Origin: Propionibacteriaceae bacterium
GTDB taxonomy: Bacteria; Actinomycetota; Actinomycetes; Propionibacteriales; Propionibacteriaceae
Assembly (NCBI GenBank): GCA_030538175.1
Contig: JAUNUL010000006.1
Location: 1-23,916 of the forward strand
DNA: 23,916 nt
Direction of reading: 5' to 3'
Part shown: positions 7,550 through 15,351 of the stretch, in pieces
Layout: every line of letters starts with the position of its first letter
Position numbering within the stretch: position 1 is the first letter of the stretch
Made by a program: the position numbers and the translations under genes
Notes under the pieces: generated by a model
What the model was told of the DNA's origin: nothing
The model's input: the letters and a program-made list of their open reading frames with translations, nothing else
Database searches by the model: none

Positions 7550-8458
7550 ATGACCCGACGACGACATGACGACGTTCTGACTGACTATGTGCGCGAGCGC
7601 TTGGACAGGTTGGTTGAGGAAGCTGGGCCAGCCCCCGACTCCCCGGAGTCGCTCAGGACCGTCCTCAGACCCCGGCCCCTGCTCGGTGGGGTTCCCAAGG
7701 ACTGGACACCCCTGCCGGGCGAGAAGCCCGGTCCCCCCACGTCCGTTGATGAGGACCAAGGTCGTGTGGGAGAGGGCGGTCCGGGTCTTGGCGCGTCGCC
7801 CACCCGGTGGGTGCACCGATTCACCCGTCAGCACCTGTTGGTGTGTGGGGTCGTGCTTGCCGTCGGTGTGCTGATTGCCGCGTTTGCGTTGACGCGGGCC
7901 CGTTCGGTTCCCATCGAGTCGCCCGTCCCGGTGTCCGCGCCAGCGATCGCCGAGTCGGCGGAACCGTCGCATGGCCCAGCGTCGCCCACCCCGACCACCG
8001 AACCACTGCGGATACACGTCGTCGGGCAGGTCAGGCAGCCGGGCGTGCATGCCCTGGCTGTGGGAGCCCGGGTCGCCGATGCGATCGAGGCAGCGGGAGG
8101 GCTCACCGATGCCGCCAAGCCGGGTGAGCTGAACCTTGCGCAACCCCTGGCCGATGGCCAGCAGGTGATCATCGGCGGACCGGGTCGAGCCAGCGAGGTC
8201 CGCGGTGGTGACGCGGGGGAGGCGTCCCAGGGTGGTTCTGGTGGCGTGACCGGCAGCGCTGGCGTGGGGAAGGTCAACCTCAACTCCGCGAGCGCCAGCC
8301 AACTCGACACTTTGCCCGGTGTCGGTCCCGTGACCGCGGAGAAGATCGTCGCCTGGCGTACACAGCACGGCAAGTTCACCAACGTCGCGGAGTTGCAGGA
8401 GGTGCCCGGGATCGGACCGAAGACGTACGCGGAGATCGCACCCCATGTGACCGTCTGA
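7550..8458 (+). CDS. comEA: ComEA-like helix-hairpin-helix DNA-binding protein
   Basis: A 302-residue membrane-anchored DNA receptor of competence-type DNA uptake. After a cytoplasmic N-terminal stretch of about 95 residues, one membrane segment spans residues 96-115 (LLVCGVVLAVGVLIAAFALT). An outside Pro/Ser-rich linker follows. A SLBB domain lies at about 153-210 (IHVVGQVRQPGVHAL ... AAGGLTDAA). A Gly-rich linker leads to a tandem helix-hairpin-helix at 241-302, with LPGVGPVTAEKI and VPGIGPKTYAEI as the two hairpins. The helix-hairpin-helix domain binds double-stranded DNA and hands it to the ComEC channel. The stop codon TGA shares one base with the ATG of comEC, so the two are translationally coupled. 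Whether this organism is naturally competent is not known from the window. Confidence 0.93.
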   Translation: MTRRRHDDVLTDYVRERLDRLVEEAGPAPDSPESLRTVLRPRPLLGGVPKDWTPLPGEKPGPPTSVDEDQGRVGEGGPGLGASPTRWVHRFTRQHLLVCGVVLAVGVLIAAFALTRARSVPIESPVPVSAPAIAESAEPSHGPASPTPTTEPLRIHVVGQVRQPGVHALAVGARVADAIEAAGGLTDAAKPGELNLAQPLADGQQVIIGGPGRASEVRGGDAGEASQGGSGGVTGSAGVGKVNLNSASASQLDTLPGVGPVTAEKIVAWRTQHGKFTNVAELQEVPGIGPKTYAEIAPHVTV

Positions 8459-10836
8459 TGAGCGCTGCGGATCCGCGGTCGAGGACGGCGGAATCCATCG
8501 TCCGCAGACAGTGGCCCGAAGTCGGGCGGGATCTGCGTCTGGTTCCCCTGGCGGTGGCGGCGTGGGCCGCTGCGTGGATCGGGATGGGTGCGCCCCGGTC
8601 TGCACAGGTGGCTCTGCTGGGGGTGAGCGTGCTCGTCCTTGTGCTCGCGGTGGTTCGGCGGAGCGCTCTCGCTGGCGGGGTGGTCCTGGTCCTGCTCATC
8701 GTCGGAGGCTTGTCCGCTGCCCGATTCCATCAGCACGCCGCGTCCCCGCTCGCTGAACTGACCGCGGCGGGTGCGGTCGTCGAGGTCGATTTCGTTGTGA
8801 AAGGGGATCCTCGCGTTCGGACGCAAGCACGCTTTGGGGGACGCAGTGTCACCGCCGTCGTCGATGTGATCAGCACGACGGGTCGGGGGGTTTCCTACGC
8901 CGGGCGACAACAGGTCCATCTCACCGCGTCCGGCGAGAAGGGTGAAGCGTTGGCGAGGCTGATCGTCGGCACAACGGCCCGAGCATCCGCGCGGCTGTCC
9001 ACGACGGATGGGGGTCCGTCGGTCGCCTTCGCGTCGCTGCGATCGCCACCGGTCGTCGTGCGTCCGCCCGGTCAGGCGGCTGTGGCCGTGGAGACCGTCC
9101 GGGCGGGCCTGCGTGCAGCGGTTGACGGTCTGCCCGCGGATCAACGCTCGCTGGTCCCCGCCTTGGTCGTTGGTGACGTGTCCCTGCAGTCCGAGGACCT
9201 CACCGATGATTTCCGAACCACGGGGCTCACCCACCTCACGGCCGTCTCCGGGGCGAACCTCACGTTGCTCTTGGCCTTCTTGCTGACCGTCGCCCGATGG
9301 TTGGGGGTCCGGTCTCGCTGGCTGCACGTGGTGGGCGTGGGTGGGGTGGTCGTGTTCATTGCCCTGTGCCGGACTGAGCCGAGTGTCCTGCGGGCGTCGG
9401 CGATGGGGGTGGTTGCCCTGGCCGCGTTGGGCGGGCATGCGCAACCAGGGAAAGGCGCGCGGCATCTGTGCGTGGCCGTCATCGGGCTGGTCCTGATCGA
9501 TCCGTGGCTCGGTCGGTCGATCGGGTTTGCGTTGTCGGTGTTGGCGTCCGCCGGGATCATCGGGTGGTCGGCGTTGTGGCGGGACAGGATGTCCTGGTTG
9601 CCGAGACCGCTGGCTGAGGCGGTGACCGTGCCGTTGGCGGCGCAGTTGGCGACCCAGCCGGTGGTGACCGCAATCTCAGGGCAGGTGTCGGTCGTCGGGT
9701 TGGTGGCCAATGCGCTGTCGGGACCGTTCGTGGGGCCGGCGACCGTCCTGGGATTTGCGACGGCCGGGCTGTCGGTGATCTGGCTCCCGGCGGCGGAGTT
9801 CACTGGTTGGCTTGCCGGGTGGTCTGCGCAGGGGATCGTCTGGGTTGCTCGAGCCGGCGCGGCCTTTCCGGGTGCTGCGTGGGTGTGGCCGACGTCGGTG
9901 GCTGGTCTCGTGGTCGTGGGGCTGGGGTGCTTGGTCGGGTTCGTACTCGGTGGCTGGGTGCTCGCTTCGCGGTGGGTGACGCTGGGTTGTGCGCTGGTGA
10001 TGGTGGTCGGGGTGGCGCAGCCACAGGTCGTGCCCGGCTGGCCACCGAAGCAGTGGTCGGTGGTGGCCTGCGATGTGGGACAGGGCAGTGCCACGGTTCT
10101 GCGCGCGGGCGAGGCTTCGGCGGTGGTGGTGGATACCGGGCCGGACCCCGCCCTGTTGGCCCGGTGCCTGGACCAATTGGGCGTACGCGAGGTGCCGCTG
10201 TTGGTCCTTTCGCACTATCACGCCGACCACATTGACGGCCGGTCGGCGGTGTTGGGACGTCGACCGGTGGGGCTCGTGCTCGTCTCGCCGTTGGCCTCGC
10301 CTGCTGGCACCGCGATGGCGGTACGCCGGGAGGCTGCCGGGTTGGGCGTACCGCTCGTGGAAGCCCGGCCTGGGCAGCGGCTGCGGATCGGGAACGTGCG
10401 GTGGACCACGCTGGGTCCACTGTCGGTGCCTCGCACGGTCGTGGCGGCGGAGGCGGTGGAGTCTGCGACCGAGAACGATTCCAGCATCGTGGCAATGGCT
10501 GAGGTGGGGGGCCTGCGGGTGTTGTTGACCGGGGACGTGGAGCCGACGGGGCAACGGGAGATCGTGAGGTCGGGGGCCGATGTGCGCGCGGACGTGTTGG
10601 TGGTTCCGCACCACGGTTCGGGGCGCCAGGACGAGGGGTTCATCAAGGCAGTGGGTCCGGGGATCGCGTTGGTGAGCGTGGGGGAGGACAACGACTATGG
10701 CCACCCGGCAGCGAAGACTCTGCGGCTGTTGCAGGTGTCCGGGCGACAGATCGTTCGCACCGACCAACAGGGGGCGCTCGCGGTCGGTGGCACGCGGGAG
10801 AACGCCACCTTGGTTGTCCAACGCGACAGACGGTGA
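8458..10836 (+). CDS. comEC: ComEC/Rec2 DNA-uptake channel protein
   Basis: A 792-residue polytopic membrane protein that carries single-stranded DNA across the membrane in transformation. The N-terminal membrane segments and the soluble OB-like region (about residues 95-200) precede the Competence domain. That domain starts near DFRTTGLTHLTAVSGANLTLLLAFLL and continues through many hydrophobic helices to about residue 520. The C-terminal metallo-beta-lactamase-like domain (from about 530) retains the metal ligands HYHADH (near residue 583), an aspartate in LLTGDVE and VVPHHGSG. It may therefore be the nuclease domain that degrades the non-transported strand. The gene starts inside the comEA stop codon. 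A strong hairpin follows 130 bases downstream. In many actinobacteria holA comes next; it is not present here. Confidence 0.95.
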   Translation: MSAADPRSRTAESIVRRQWPEVGRDLRLVPLAVAAWAAAWIGMGAPRSAQVALLGVSVLVLVLAVVRRSALAGGVVLVLLIVGGLSAARFHQHAASPLAELTAAGAVVEVDFVVKGDPRVRTQARFGGRSVTAVVDVISTTGRGVSYAGRQQVHLTASGEKGEALARLIVGTTARASARLSTTDGGPSVAFASLRSPPVVVRPPGQAAVAVETVRAGLRAAVDGLPADQRSLVPALVVGDVSLQSEDLTDDFRTTGLTHLTAVSGANLTLLLAFLLTVARWLGVRSRWLHVVGVGGVVVFIALCRTEPSVLRASAMGVVALAALGGHAQPGKGARHLCVAVIGLVLIDPWLGRSIGFALSVLASAGIIGWSALWRDRMSWLPRPLAEAVTVPLAAQLATQPVVTAISGQVSVVGLVANALSGPFVGPATVLGFATAGLSVIWLPAAEFTGWLAGWSAQGIVWVARAGAAFPGAAWVWPTSVAGLVVVGLGCLVGFVLGGWVLASRWVTLGCALVMVVGVAQPQVVPGWPPKQWSVVACDVGQGSATVLRAGEASAVVVDTGPDPALLARCLDQLGVREVPLLVLSHYHADHIDGRSAVLGRRPVGLVLVSPLASPAGTAMAVRREAAGLGVPLVEARPGQRLRIGNVRWTTLGPLSVPRTVVAAEAVESATENDSSIVAMAEVGGLRVLLTGDVEPTGQREIVRSGADVRADVLVVPHHGSGRQDEGFIKAVGPGIALVSVGEDNDYGHPAAKTLRLLQVSGRQIVRTDQQGALAVGGTRENATLVVQRDRR

Positions 10837-10966
10837 GCAACCGATCGGCTGGCCCTCCAGTGTTGGACCCTGCGCCTTCGACGGCTGAGCAAGTGGCCGA
10901 CGAGCCACGGCAAGTCGGGGCGACGCAGTTCACCCGACAGCGGGAACGGCCTCCCTCTCAACGCGA

Positions 10967-11000
10967 GGGCCCGTGCCACCCAGAGAGGTGGCACGGGCCC
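10967..11000 (+). terminator. strong hairpin terminator after comEC
   Basis: GGGCCCGTGCCACC (10967-10980) and its perfect complement (10987-11000) form a 14-base stem with a CAGAGA loop, followed by GTTTG. The T-run is short, but stem strength and position fit a transcription terminator. It is symmetric, so it may serve both the comEC transcript and the minus-strand remnant to the right. The bases between comEC and this hairpin (10837-10966) show no gene I can support. Confidence 0.7.
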
Positions 11001-11056
11001 GTTTGTGCAGTCGCTCGCAGCACGCAGTGCAGTTCAGTCACAGCGCGCCGTGCGAA

Positions 11057-11530
11057 TCAGTCGCAGTGCGCGACTCCCAGCTCACCGTTGTTGTAGGAGT
11101 CCAGAGTGGCGGCCAAGGACGTGAACTCAGCCGAGTCAGCCTTGCTGACCTGACCGGGGGTGGCGGCTGCCAACAGGTCCCGGGCGCGGTCCAGACCATC
11201 GGTCACGACCTCGGGATGCGAGCCGCCGTCAGCGGCGTTCATCGTGGCTGCCATGTATTGGGTCGCCAGGATGTAGTAGGCGTCGCCCCGCGGTGGGGTG
11301 TTGAAGACCTGCAGCCAAGTCCGGCCAGAGGTGAAGAAAATGTCGTTGGGCGCATAGCCAGCAGGCCACTGGGTGGTGTGGTTCTTGTACCACCCAATCG
11401 TGAAGGTGCATGACTCGATCACCGGAGGCACCTCCGGCTCGCAGTCCTCGAGCGAGACGACCTTGTCGAGCACATCGATCTGGTTCTGGTTGTTGGTCCA
11501 GTGCGAGTCCGTGTCGGCGCCGCGAGATGC
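11057..11530 (-). pseudogene. remnant of a surface-protein gene, C-terminal YWKNH-like domain only
   Basis: Read on the minus strand, about 155 codons encode ESCTFTIGWYKNHTTQWP, then FFTSGRTWLQVFNTPPRGDAYY and ILATQYMAATMN, and end at VAHCD. This is the C-terminal domain found in many secreted or surface bacterial proteins, usually written CTYTQGYWKNH. Here tryptophan and tyrosine are swapped (GWYKNH). No ATG, GTG or TTG with a ribosome site precedes it, and there is no signal peptide or N-terminal domain. The frame stays open further left on that strand only by running antisense to the membrane-protein gene at 11609. I read it as a 5'-deleted gene. The boundary near 11530 is approximate. A short functional protein from the GTG at 11472 is an unlikely alternative. 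Confidence 0.5.
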
Positions 11531-11566
11531 GCAGGGTGGCCGCGCCTGAACGCTTAGGCTCAGGCC

Positions 11567-11581
11567 CGGCGCGCTGCGCCG
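11567..11581. repeat. short GC hairpin at the left edge of the accessory island
   Basis: CGGCGC (11567-11572) pairs with GCGCCG (11576-11581) around GCT. It lies 14 bases before the GAGGAG ribosome site (11596-11601) of the next gene and close to where the surface-protein remnant breaks off. A TAGGCT hexamer at 11555-11560 could be the -10 of the downstream gene. The role is unknown. Confidence 0.3.
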
Positions 11582-11608
11582 CACGTCCGCAGACTGAGGA
11601 GTCGAACG

Positions 11609-12541
11609 TTGTCGAGTGTGGCAGTCGATCAGCACGTCCGCCGGCCGGACCTTGGCGGCCCCGCAGGGGTGGCGCTGAGCGACCCAACTGGTGTGAAGCT
11701 GAGTGACCCAGACGGCGCAGCGCGGCAACGAACCATCGCCCTCCTGTTGGATATCGCGAACGATCCGCGGTTCTCGCTGCGTGCCTCCGAACTTGGGGAT
11801 CTCGCCTCGGCCGTCCGCCACGGGGGATCCCCCGAAGCGCCTTGGCGGGGCGTCAACCTGCAGTGGCTGTTCCCGCCGGAGTCCACCATTCGCCTGCGGC
11901 CCCGCCGCCGGCGCGGGCTGGCGCGGATCCTGGGGCTCGCCGGCATGGTACTCCTGGTTCTCGCCGCCGTCCGGCTGTGGTGGGCCTTCGCCGCTGCCGC
12001 GGAAGCGTTCCGGGCAGCAGCGTCTGCCGCGGCGACGGGCTTCCTCGACTTCTGGATCAGCGGCCACGGAGCGGACCTTCCGACCCGGCATCACCTCCCG
12101 GAAGCCGCCGGCGCCGCCTTGGCGCTGCTGGGGTGGAGCCTGCTGGCGTTCCTGGGACGGCGGTTGGTTACCCGATCGGCGGATCGACTGGATCGTGAGG
12201 AGCTCGACCGCGCCGGCGCGCGGCTGGCGTACGCCATGAGCCGGGCCGCCAGCGCCATCAACGCGAGCGTCCCGCAGGACCCGGTCGCGGGCGCAGAGGT
12301 TCTCTCCCGGGCCACGGCCGAGTTGCTCCAAGCGCAACGCGCGACCGTCAAGACCCTTCACCACCTCGACGCGGCTACCCAGCGGCTGGAAGGCGCGGCA
12401 GAGGGGCTCGCGAGCGGCACCGCAGCGGTGGGGAAGTCCCTCGGCTTGCACACCGGCGCCCTGCAGCACCAGATCTCCGAACTCACCCAGGTCCGGGCAT
12501 CCCTGGAGCGGATCGCCGGTTTGGCGGACCAGGAATTCTGA
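11609..12541 (+). CDS. two-helix membrane protein with long helical C-terminal tail, unknown function
   Basis: A 310-residue protein I do not recognise. The N-terminal 100 residues are soluble and end in a basic RLRPRRRR stretch. Membrane segment 1 is at about 106-127 (ILGLAGMVLLVLAAVRLWW). An Ala-rich loop of about 40 residues follows, then membrane segment 2 at about 167-184 (AGAALALLGWSLLAFLG). The remaining 125 residues are strongly helical, alanine/leucine-rich and coiled-coil-like (AELLQAQRATVKTLHHLDAATQRL). By the positive-inside rule both tails are probably cytoplasmic. The TTG start is chosen because GAGGAG ends seven bases before it; GTG at 11618 is the alternative. The gene precedes the vWA-PP2C-kinase cassette by 171 bases, on the same strand. 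It may be its membrane partner or an independent gene. Confidence 0.7.
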   Translation: MSSVAVDQHVRRPDLGGPAGVALSDPTGVKLSDPDGAARQRTIALLLDIANDPRFSLRASELGDLASAVRHGGSPEAPWRGVNLQWLFPPESTIRLRPRRRRGLARILGLAGMVLLVLAAVRLWWAFAAAAEAFRAAASAAATGFLDFWISGHGADLPTRHHLPEAAGAALALLGWSLLAFLGRRLVTRSADRLDREELDRAGARLAYAMSRAASAINASVPQDPVAGAEVLSRATAELLQAQRATVKTLHHLDAATQRLEGAAEGLASGTAAVGKSLGLHTGALQHQISELTQVRASLERIAGLADQEF

Positions 12542-12665
12542 ACCAATTGAGCGCAAAGTCAACAACCAACGCCGCTTAACCGCCCATCGTTCCCGACAAT
12601 TCACCGAAATCAGCGGCTCGCTGTTCAACCCCTGATTCAGTCATAGCCCTGCGAAATTCTGGGCC

Positions 12666-12671
12666 TAGAGT
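12666..12671 (+). promoter_or_regulatory. candidate -10 of the vWA/PP2C/kinase operon
   Basis: TAGAGT fits TANNNT and lies 42 bases before the vWA start codon in a 171-base gap. It would give a leader of about 35 bases containing AAGGA (12698-12702). No clear -35 is visible. The remaining bases of the gap (12542-12660) are AT-richer than the surrounding genes and show no other element. Confidence 0.35.
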
Positions 12672-12712
12672 GACCGGCCGACGCATTCCCTCACGTCAAG
12701 GATTCGAACAAA

Positions 12713-13399
12713 ATGGCACAGATTCTTCCCTTTTATCTCGTGTGCGATGAGTCGTACTCGATGCAGGGCCCGCCGATGGACGCCATGAACAAAGCGCTCC
12801 CGGACCTGCACAAGGAGATTGGCACCAACCCGGTCGTCTCCGACAAGACCCGCTTCAGCATCATCACCTTCAGCGACACCGCGCAGGTGCTCCAGCCGCT
12901 GGTGGACCTGTCCCAGATCACCCAGCTCCCAGAGTTGCAGGAGTCGGGCGCGACGAGCTATGCCGCCGCCTTCCGCCTGCTGCGCAACGAGATCGACTCC
13001 GATGTGGACGAGCTCAAGGCCGCCGGGCACCGCGTCTTCCGCCCCTCGGTGTTCTTCTTGTCCGATGGGCAGCCCACCGATACGGAGTCCAAGTGGAAGG
13101 AAGCGCTGGCCGACCTGGTCGACCCCACGTGGGCGCGCCATCCCAACATGATCGCCTTCGGCTTCGGTGCCGCCGACCCGGCCGTCATCGGCATGGTCGG
13201 CCAGACCCGCGCGTTCATCGCCGACGGCAGTCTGTCACCGGCTCAGGCGCTGGCCGAGTTCGCTACTGTGCTGACCCGCTCGATCGTCAACTCCGGCTCC
13301 GGCAAGGGTGACACGCTCAGCCCGGTTATGCCCGTCGAGGTCCAGGGCTTCCAGCAGGTGCCGGCGGGGTACGACCCGCTGCCCGCCGAAGAACTCTGA
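12713..13399 (+). CDS. TerY-like von Willebrand factor type A domain protein
   Basis: A 228-residue cytoplasmic protein made almost entirely of one vWA domain, as in TerY of tellurite-resistance-type clusters. It opens with the TerY-like strand LPFYLVCDESYSM. The metal-ion-dependent adhesion site is complete: D12-x-S14-x-S16, T81 in ESGATSYAAAF, and D118 in FFLSDGQPTD. The last 40 residues leave the fold and are Pro/Gly-rich. vWA proteins of this kind bind partners through the metal site and act as scaffolds. Here the likely partners are the phosphatase and kinases encoded downstream. AAGGA lies ten bases before the ATG. The phosphatase gene follows after 27 bases. No ter genes (terB, terC, terD) are in the window. 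Confidence 0.88.
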   Translation: MAQILPFYLVCDESYSMQGPPMDAMNKALPDLHKEIGTNPVVSDKTRFSIITFSDTAQVLQPLVDLSQITQLPELQESGATSYAAAFRLLRNEIDSDVDELKAAGHRVFRPSVFFLSDGQPTDTESKWKEALADLVDPTWARHPNMIAFGFGAADPAVIGMVGQTRAFIADGSLSPAQALAEFATVLTRSIVNSGSGKGDTLSPVMPVEVQGFQQVPAGYDPLPAEEL

Positions 13400-13426
13400 T
13401 CAGCCGGAACGGAGATTCGCCTCGCC

Positions 13427-14284
13427 ATGTCGTCACGCATTGCCTCCTTCGGAGAACTCGGCCGGCTCTCGCCGATCCCTCGGCGGACCATTCAGCAGCC
13501 CGATGACCCGTGGGCGCACGTGCCCGACACGGCGGTCGAATGGGCGGACCTCCCCGGCCTCACGGTCAGGGGAGTGTCCGTCCGCGGACACAGCCACCGT
13601 TGGGAGGGCTCGGTCCGTCAGGACCAGCTGGCCGTCGGTGAGCTCGATGATCTGCTGGTGTGCGCGGTCGCCGACGGGCTGGGGTCCCAGCCGGACTCCC
13701 ACCTCGGTGCCGCCCTGGCCGCCCGGTTCGTTGCCACCTGGCCGAAACTGGCTGAGCTCTTCGATCCCGAGATCGCTGACCTCGACTGCCAGGAAATCAG
13801 CGATGCCCTCGTCACCGCTGCCCAGGCCCGGGGCATCGAGCCGGTCACCGTCAGCACCACCCTCACCTTCGCCGCGATCCGGAGAAATCCTGCCCAGGAG
13901 TCCGAGGACACCCCCCGCTGGACGGCCGCGATCGGACAGATCGGGGACTCGCCGGCGTACCTCTTCCGCGACGGCACCTGGGCACCCGTCTCCGGGAACT
14001 CAGCCGCCGCGGACGCAGGACTGACCAACGTGGTCGATCCGCTGCCGCAGCACGTCCGGGCCACCGTCTGGCACCTGGATCTCGCACCCGGGGACGTGAT
14101 CGCGCTGACGACCGATGGTGTCGGGAACCTCCTGGAGGACGTGCCCGAGTTCGCCGAGGCCATCAGTGGGCTGTGGGCCAAGCGGCCGCCCTCGCCATCG
14201 GAGCTGCTCTACTACGTCGACGCGGCCGTCAAGACCTACGACGACGATCGCACCGTGCTCATGGTGGGCGTCGGAGACATCTGA
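13427..14284 (+). CDS. PP2C-family serine/threonine phosphatase
   Basis: A 285-residue protein phosphatase of the PP2C_2 type. The core begins near residue 46 with GVSVRGHSHRWEGSVRQD, the usual G-x-SHR-x-x-G-x-x-N-QD block with Arg in place of Asn before QD66. Further metal-binding aspartates are D83 in AVADGLGS, D230 in LTTDGVGN and those in YDDDRTV (272-274). GQIGDSPAYLF is the conserved central strand pair. All expected metal ligands are present, so activity is likely. The first 45 residues are an extra arm. Its stop codon overlaps the ATG of the first kinase, which makes it the natural antagonist of the kinases in this operon. Confidence 0.9.
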   Translation: MSSRIASFGELGRLSPIPRRTIQQPDDPWAHVPDTAVEWADLPGLTVRGVSVRGHSHRWEGSVRQDQLAVGELDDLLVCAVADGLGSQPDSHLGAALAARFVATWPKLAELFDPEIADLDCQEISDALVTAAQARGIEPVTVSTTLTFAAIRRNPAQESEDTPRWTAAIGQIGDSPAYLFRDGTWAPVSGNSAAADAGLTNVVDPLPQHVRATVWHLDLAPGDVIALTTDGVGNLLEDVPEFAEAISGLWAKRPPSPSELLYYVDAAVKTYDDDRTVLMVGVGDI

Positions 14285-15351
14285 TGGTCCAGCTCAGCGA
14301 CCTCAAGATCGGCCACAAGCTGGGCGAGGGCGGGCAGGCCCAGGTCTTCGCGTTGCCGGATCTGCCGGGCCAGGCCCTCAAGCTCTATCGCGCCGATCAG
14401 TTGCCGACCCTGCGGGTGGATGTGCTTGGGGAGCTCGCAGCCGAGGCCACCCGGTTGCGGATCGAGGGCGAACCCATCACCCACTGGACCACGTGGCCGA
14501 CCCAGGTCGTCTCGGCCGGTCCTCAGGTGGTCGGGTTCCTGATGCCGCTCATCCCGGCCGAGTTCTTCCTCACCCAGGGCAACCTCGTGGGCCTGCCCGC
14601 CAGCTTCAGCTATCTGGCCGCCACCCCCGCTCCGATGTGGGGTGCGGTCACGCTGCCGGACCAGTCCGAGAGAGTACGCCTGCTGGCGCTGCTCGCCGGC
14701 ATCCTGCAACAGCTCCACCACCGCCGGATGGTGTACGGCGACCTCTCCTGGAGCAACGTGCAATGGACGGCCGACCCCGAACCACGGGTCATGCTGCTCG
14801 ACTGTGACGGGATCAAACCACCGGCCGGTACGCCGGTGTCGAAGCAACTCGACAGCCCCGATTGGGAAGACCTGGCGGCGCTCCCAGGCGCTCCCGCCGA
14901 CCAGGACCGCGACTGCTACAAGCTCGCGCTGATGGTGTGTCGGGTGTTGACCCGGGACCTTACTGCCCGCCCATCGGCCGCAGGCGGTCACACGATCAGC
15001 GGTCTCCCGCCAGCCACCACCGAGGCGATCGACCGGCTGCTCACCCAGGCGGCCGGCCCGGCAGGCACGCGACCGTCGGCGACGCAGTGGCGCCAAGCTC
15101 TCCAGGGGCGAGCCGTGCAGCAGGTGAGCGTGGCTCCTCGCCCGGCACCCGAGCCGGCGTACGCCTTTCCCCACAAACCAGCCAGCTCAGCCCCGCAACC
15201 GGGTGCCCGGCGCTGGAAGGCCGTGGGCACGCTGGCCGCGAGCCAGGCAGCGAGCGATGATCCCGGCGACGGCGTACGCCCGGCCGGCACGGCACCTGCG
15301 GCAGTGACGGAGAACTGGTGGCGCCGGCTCCTGCGGAAAGCCCTCGAATGA
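14284..15351 (+). CDS. atypical protein kinase 1 of the vWA/PP2C cassette
   Basis: A 355-residue protein-kinase-fold enzyme. The glycine loop is LGEGGQAQVF (13-22), the ATP-binding lysine is K33 in ALKLYR, and the catalytic loop reads VYGDLSWSNVQW. There, HRD is replaced by YGD with D153 and N158 kept, and DFG is replaced by DCDG (173-176). After the activation segment come SPDWED and DQDRDCYKLALMVCRVL. These are features of the TerY-P-type kinases and are shared with the next gene. The kinase domain ends near residue 275. A Pro/Ala-rich tail follows, ending in the amphipathic RRLLRKALE. No helix-hairpin-helix is seen. The ATG at 14284 overlaps the phosphatase stop codon (TGATG); an in-frame ATG at 14173 lies inside the phosphatase gene and is rejected. 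Confidence 0.85.
   Translation: MVQLSDLKIGHKLGEGGQAQVFALPDLPGQALKLYRADQLPTLRVDVLGELAAEATRLRIEGEPITHWTTWPTQVVSAGPQVVGFLMPLIPAEFFLTQGNLVGLPASFSYLAATPAPMWGAVTLPDQSERVRLLALLAGILQQLHHRRMVYGDLSWSNVQWTADPEPRVMLLDCDGIKPPAGTPVSKQLDSPDWEDLAALPGAPADQDRDCYKLALMVCRVLTRDLTARPSAAGGHTISGLPPATTEAIDRLLTQAAGPAGTRPSATQWRQALQGRAVQQVSVAPRPAPEPAYAFPHKPASSAPQPGARRWKAVGTLAASQAASDDPGDGVRPAGTAPAAVTENWWRRLLRKALE

Noticed and set aside
7828..9465. 545-residue minus-strand open frame opposite comEA/comEC
   Set aside because: Antisense shadow of two recognised competence genes.
10833..11096. 87-residue plus-strand ORF whose GTG overlaps the comEC stop
   Set aside because: It would read through the strong terminator hairpin, has no recognisable domain and is not holA.
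11531..12628. N-terminal two thirds of a 523-residue minus-strand frame that ends in the YWKNH-like domain
   Set aside because: This part is antisense to the membrane-protein gene, whose strand has a ribosome site and credible helices; only the C-terminal part looks like real protein.
14173..14283. Upstream extension of kinase 1
   Set aside because: It lies inside the phosphatase gene; the ATG at 14284 has the stop/start overlap typical of this operon and begins the kinase domain.
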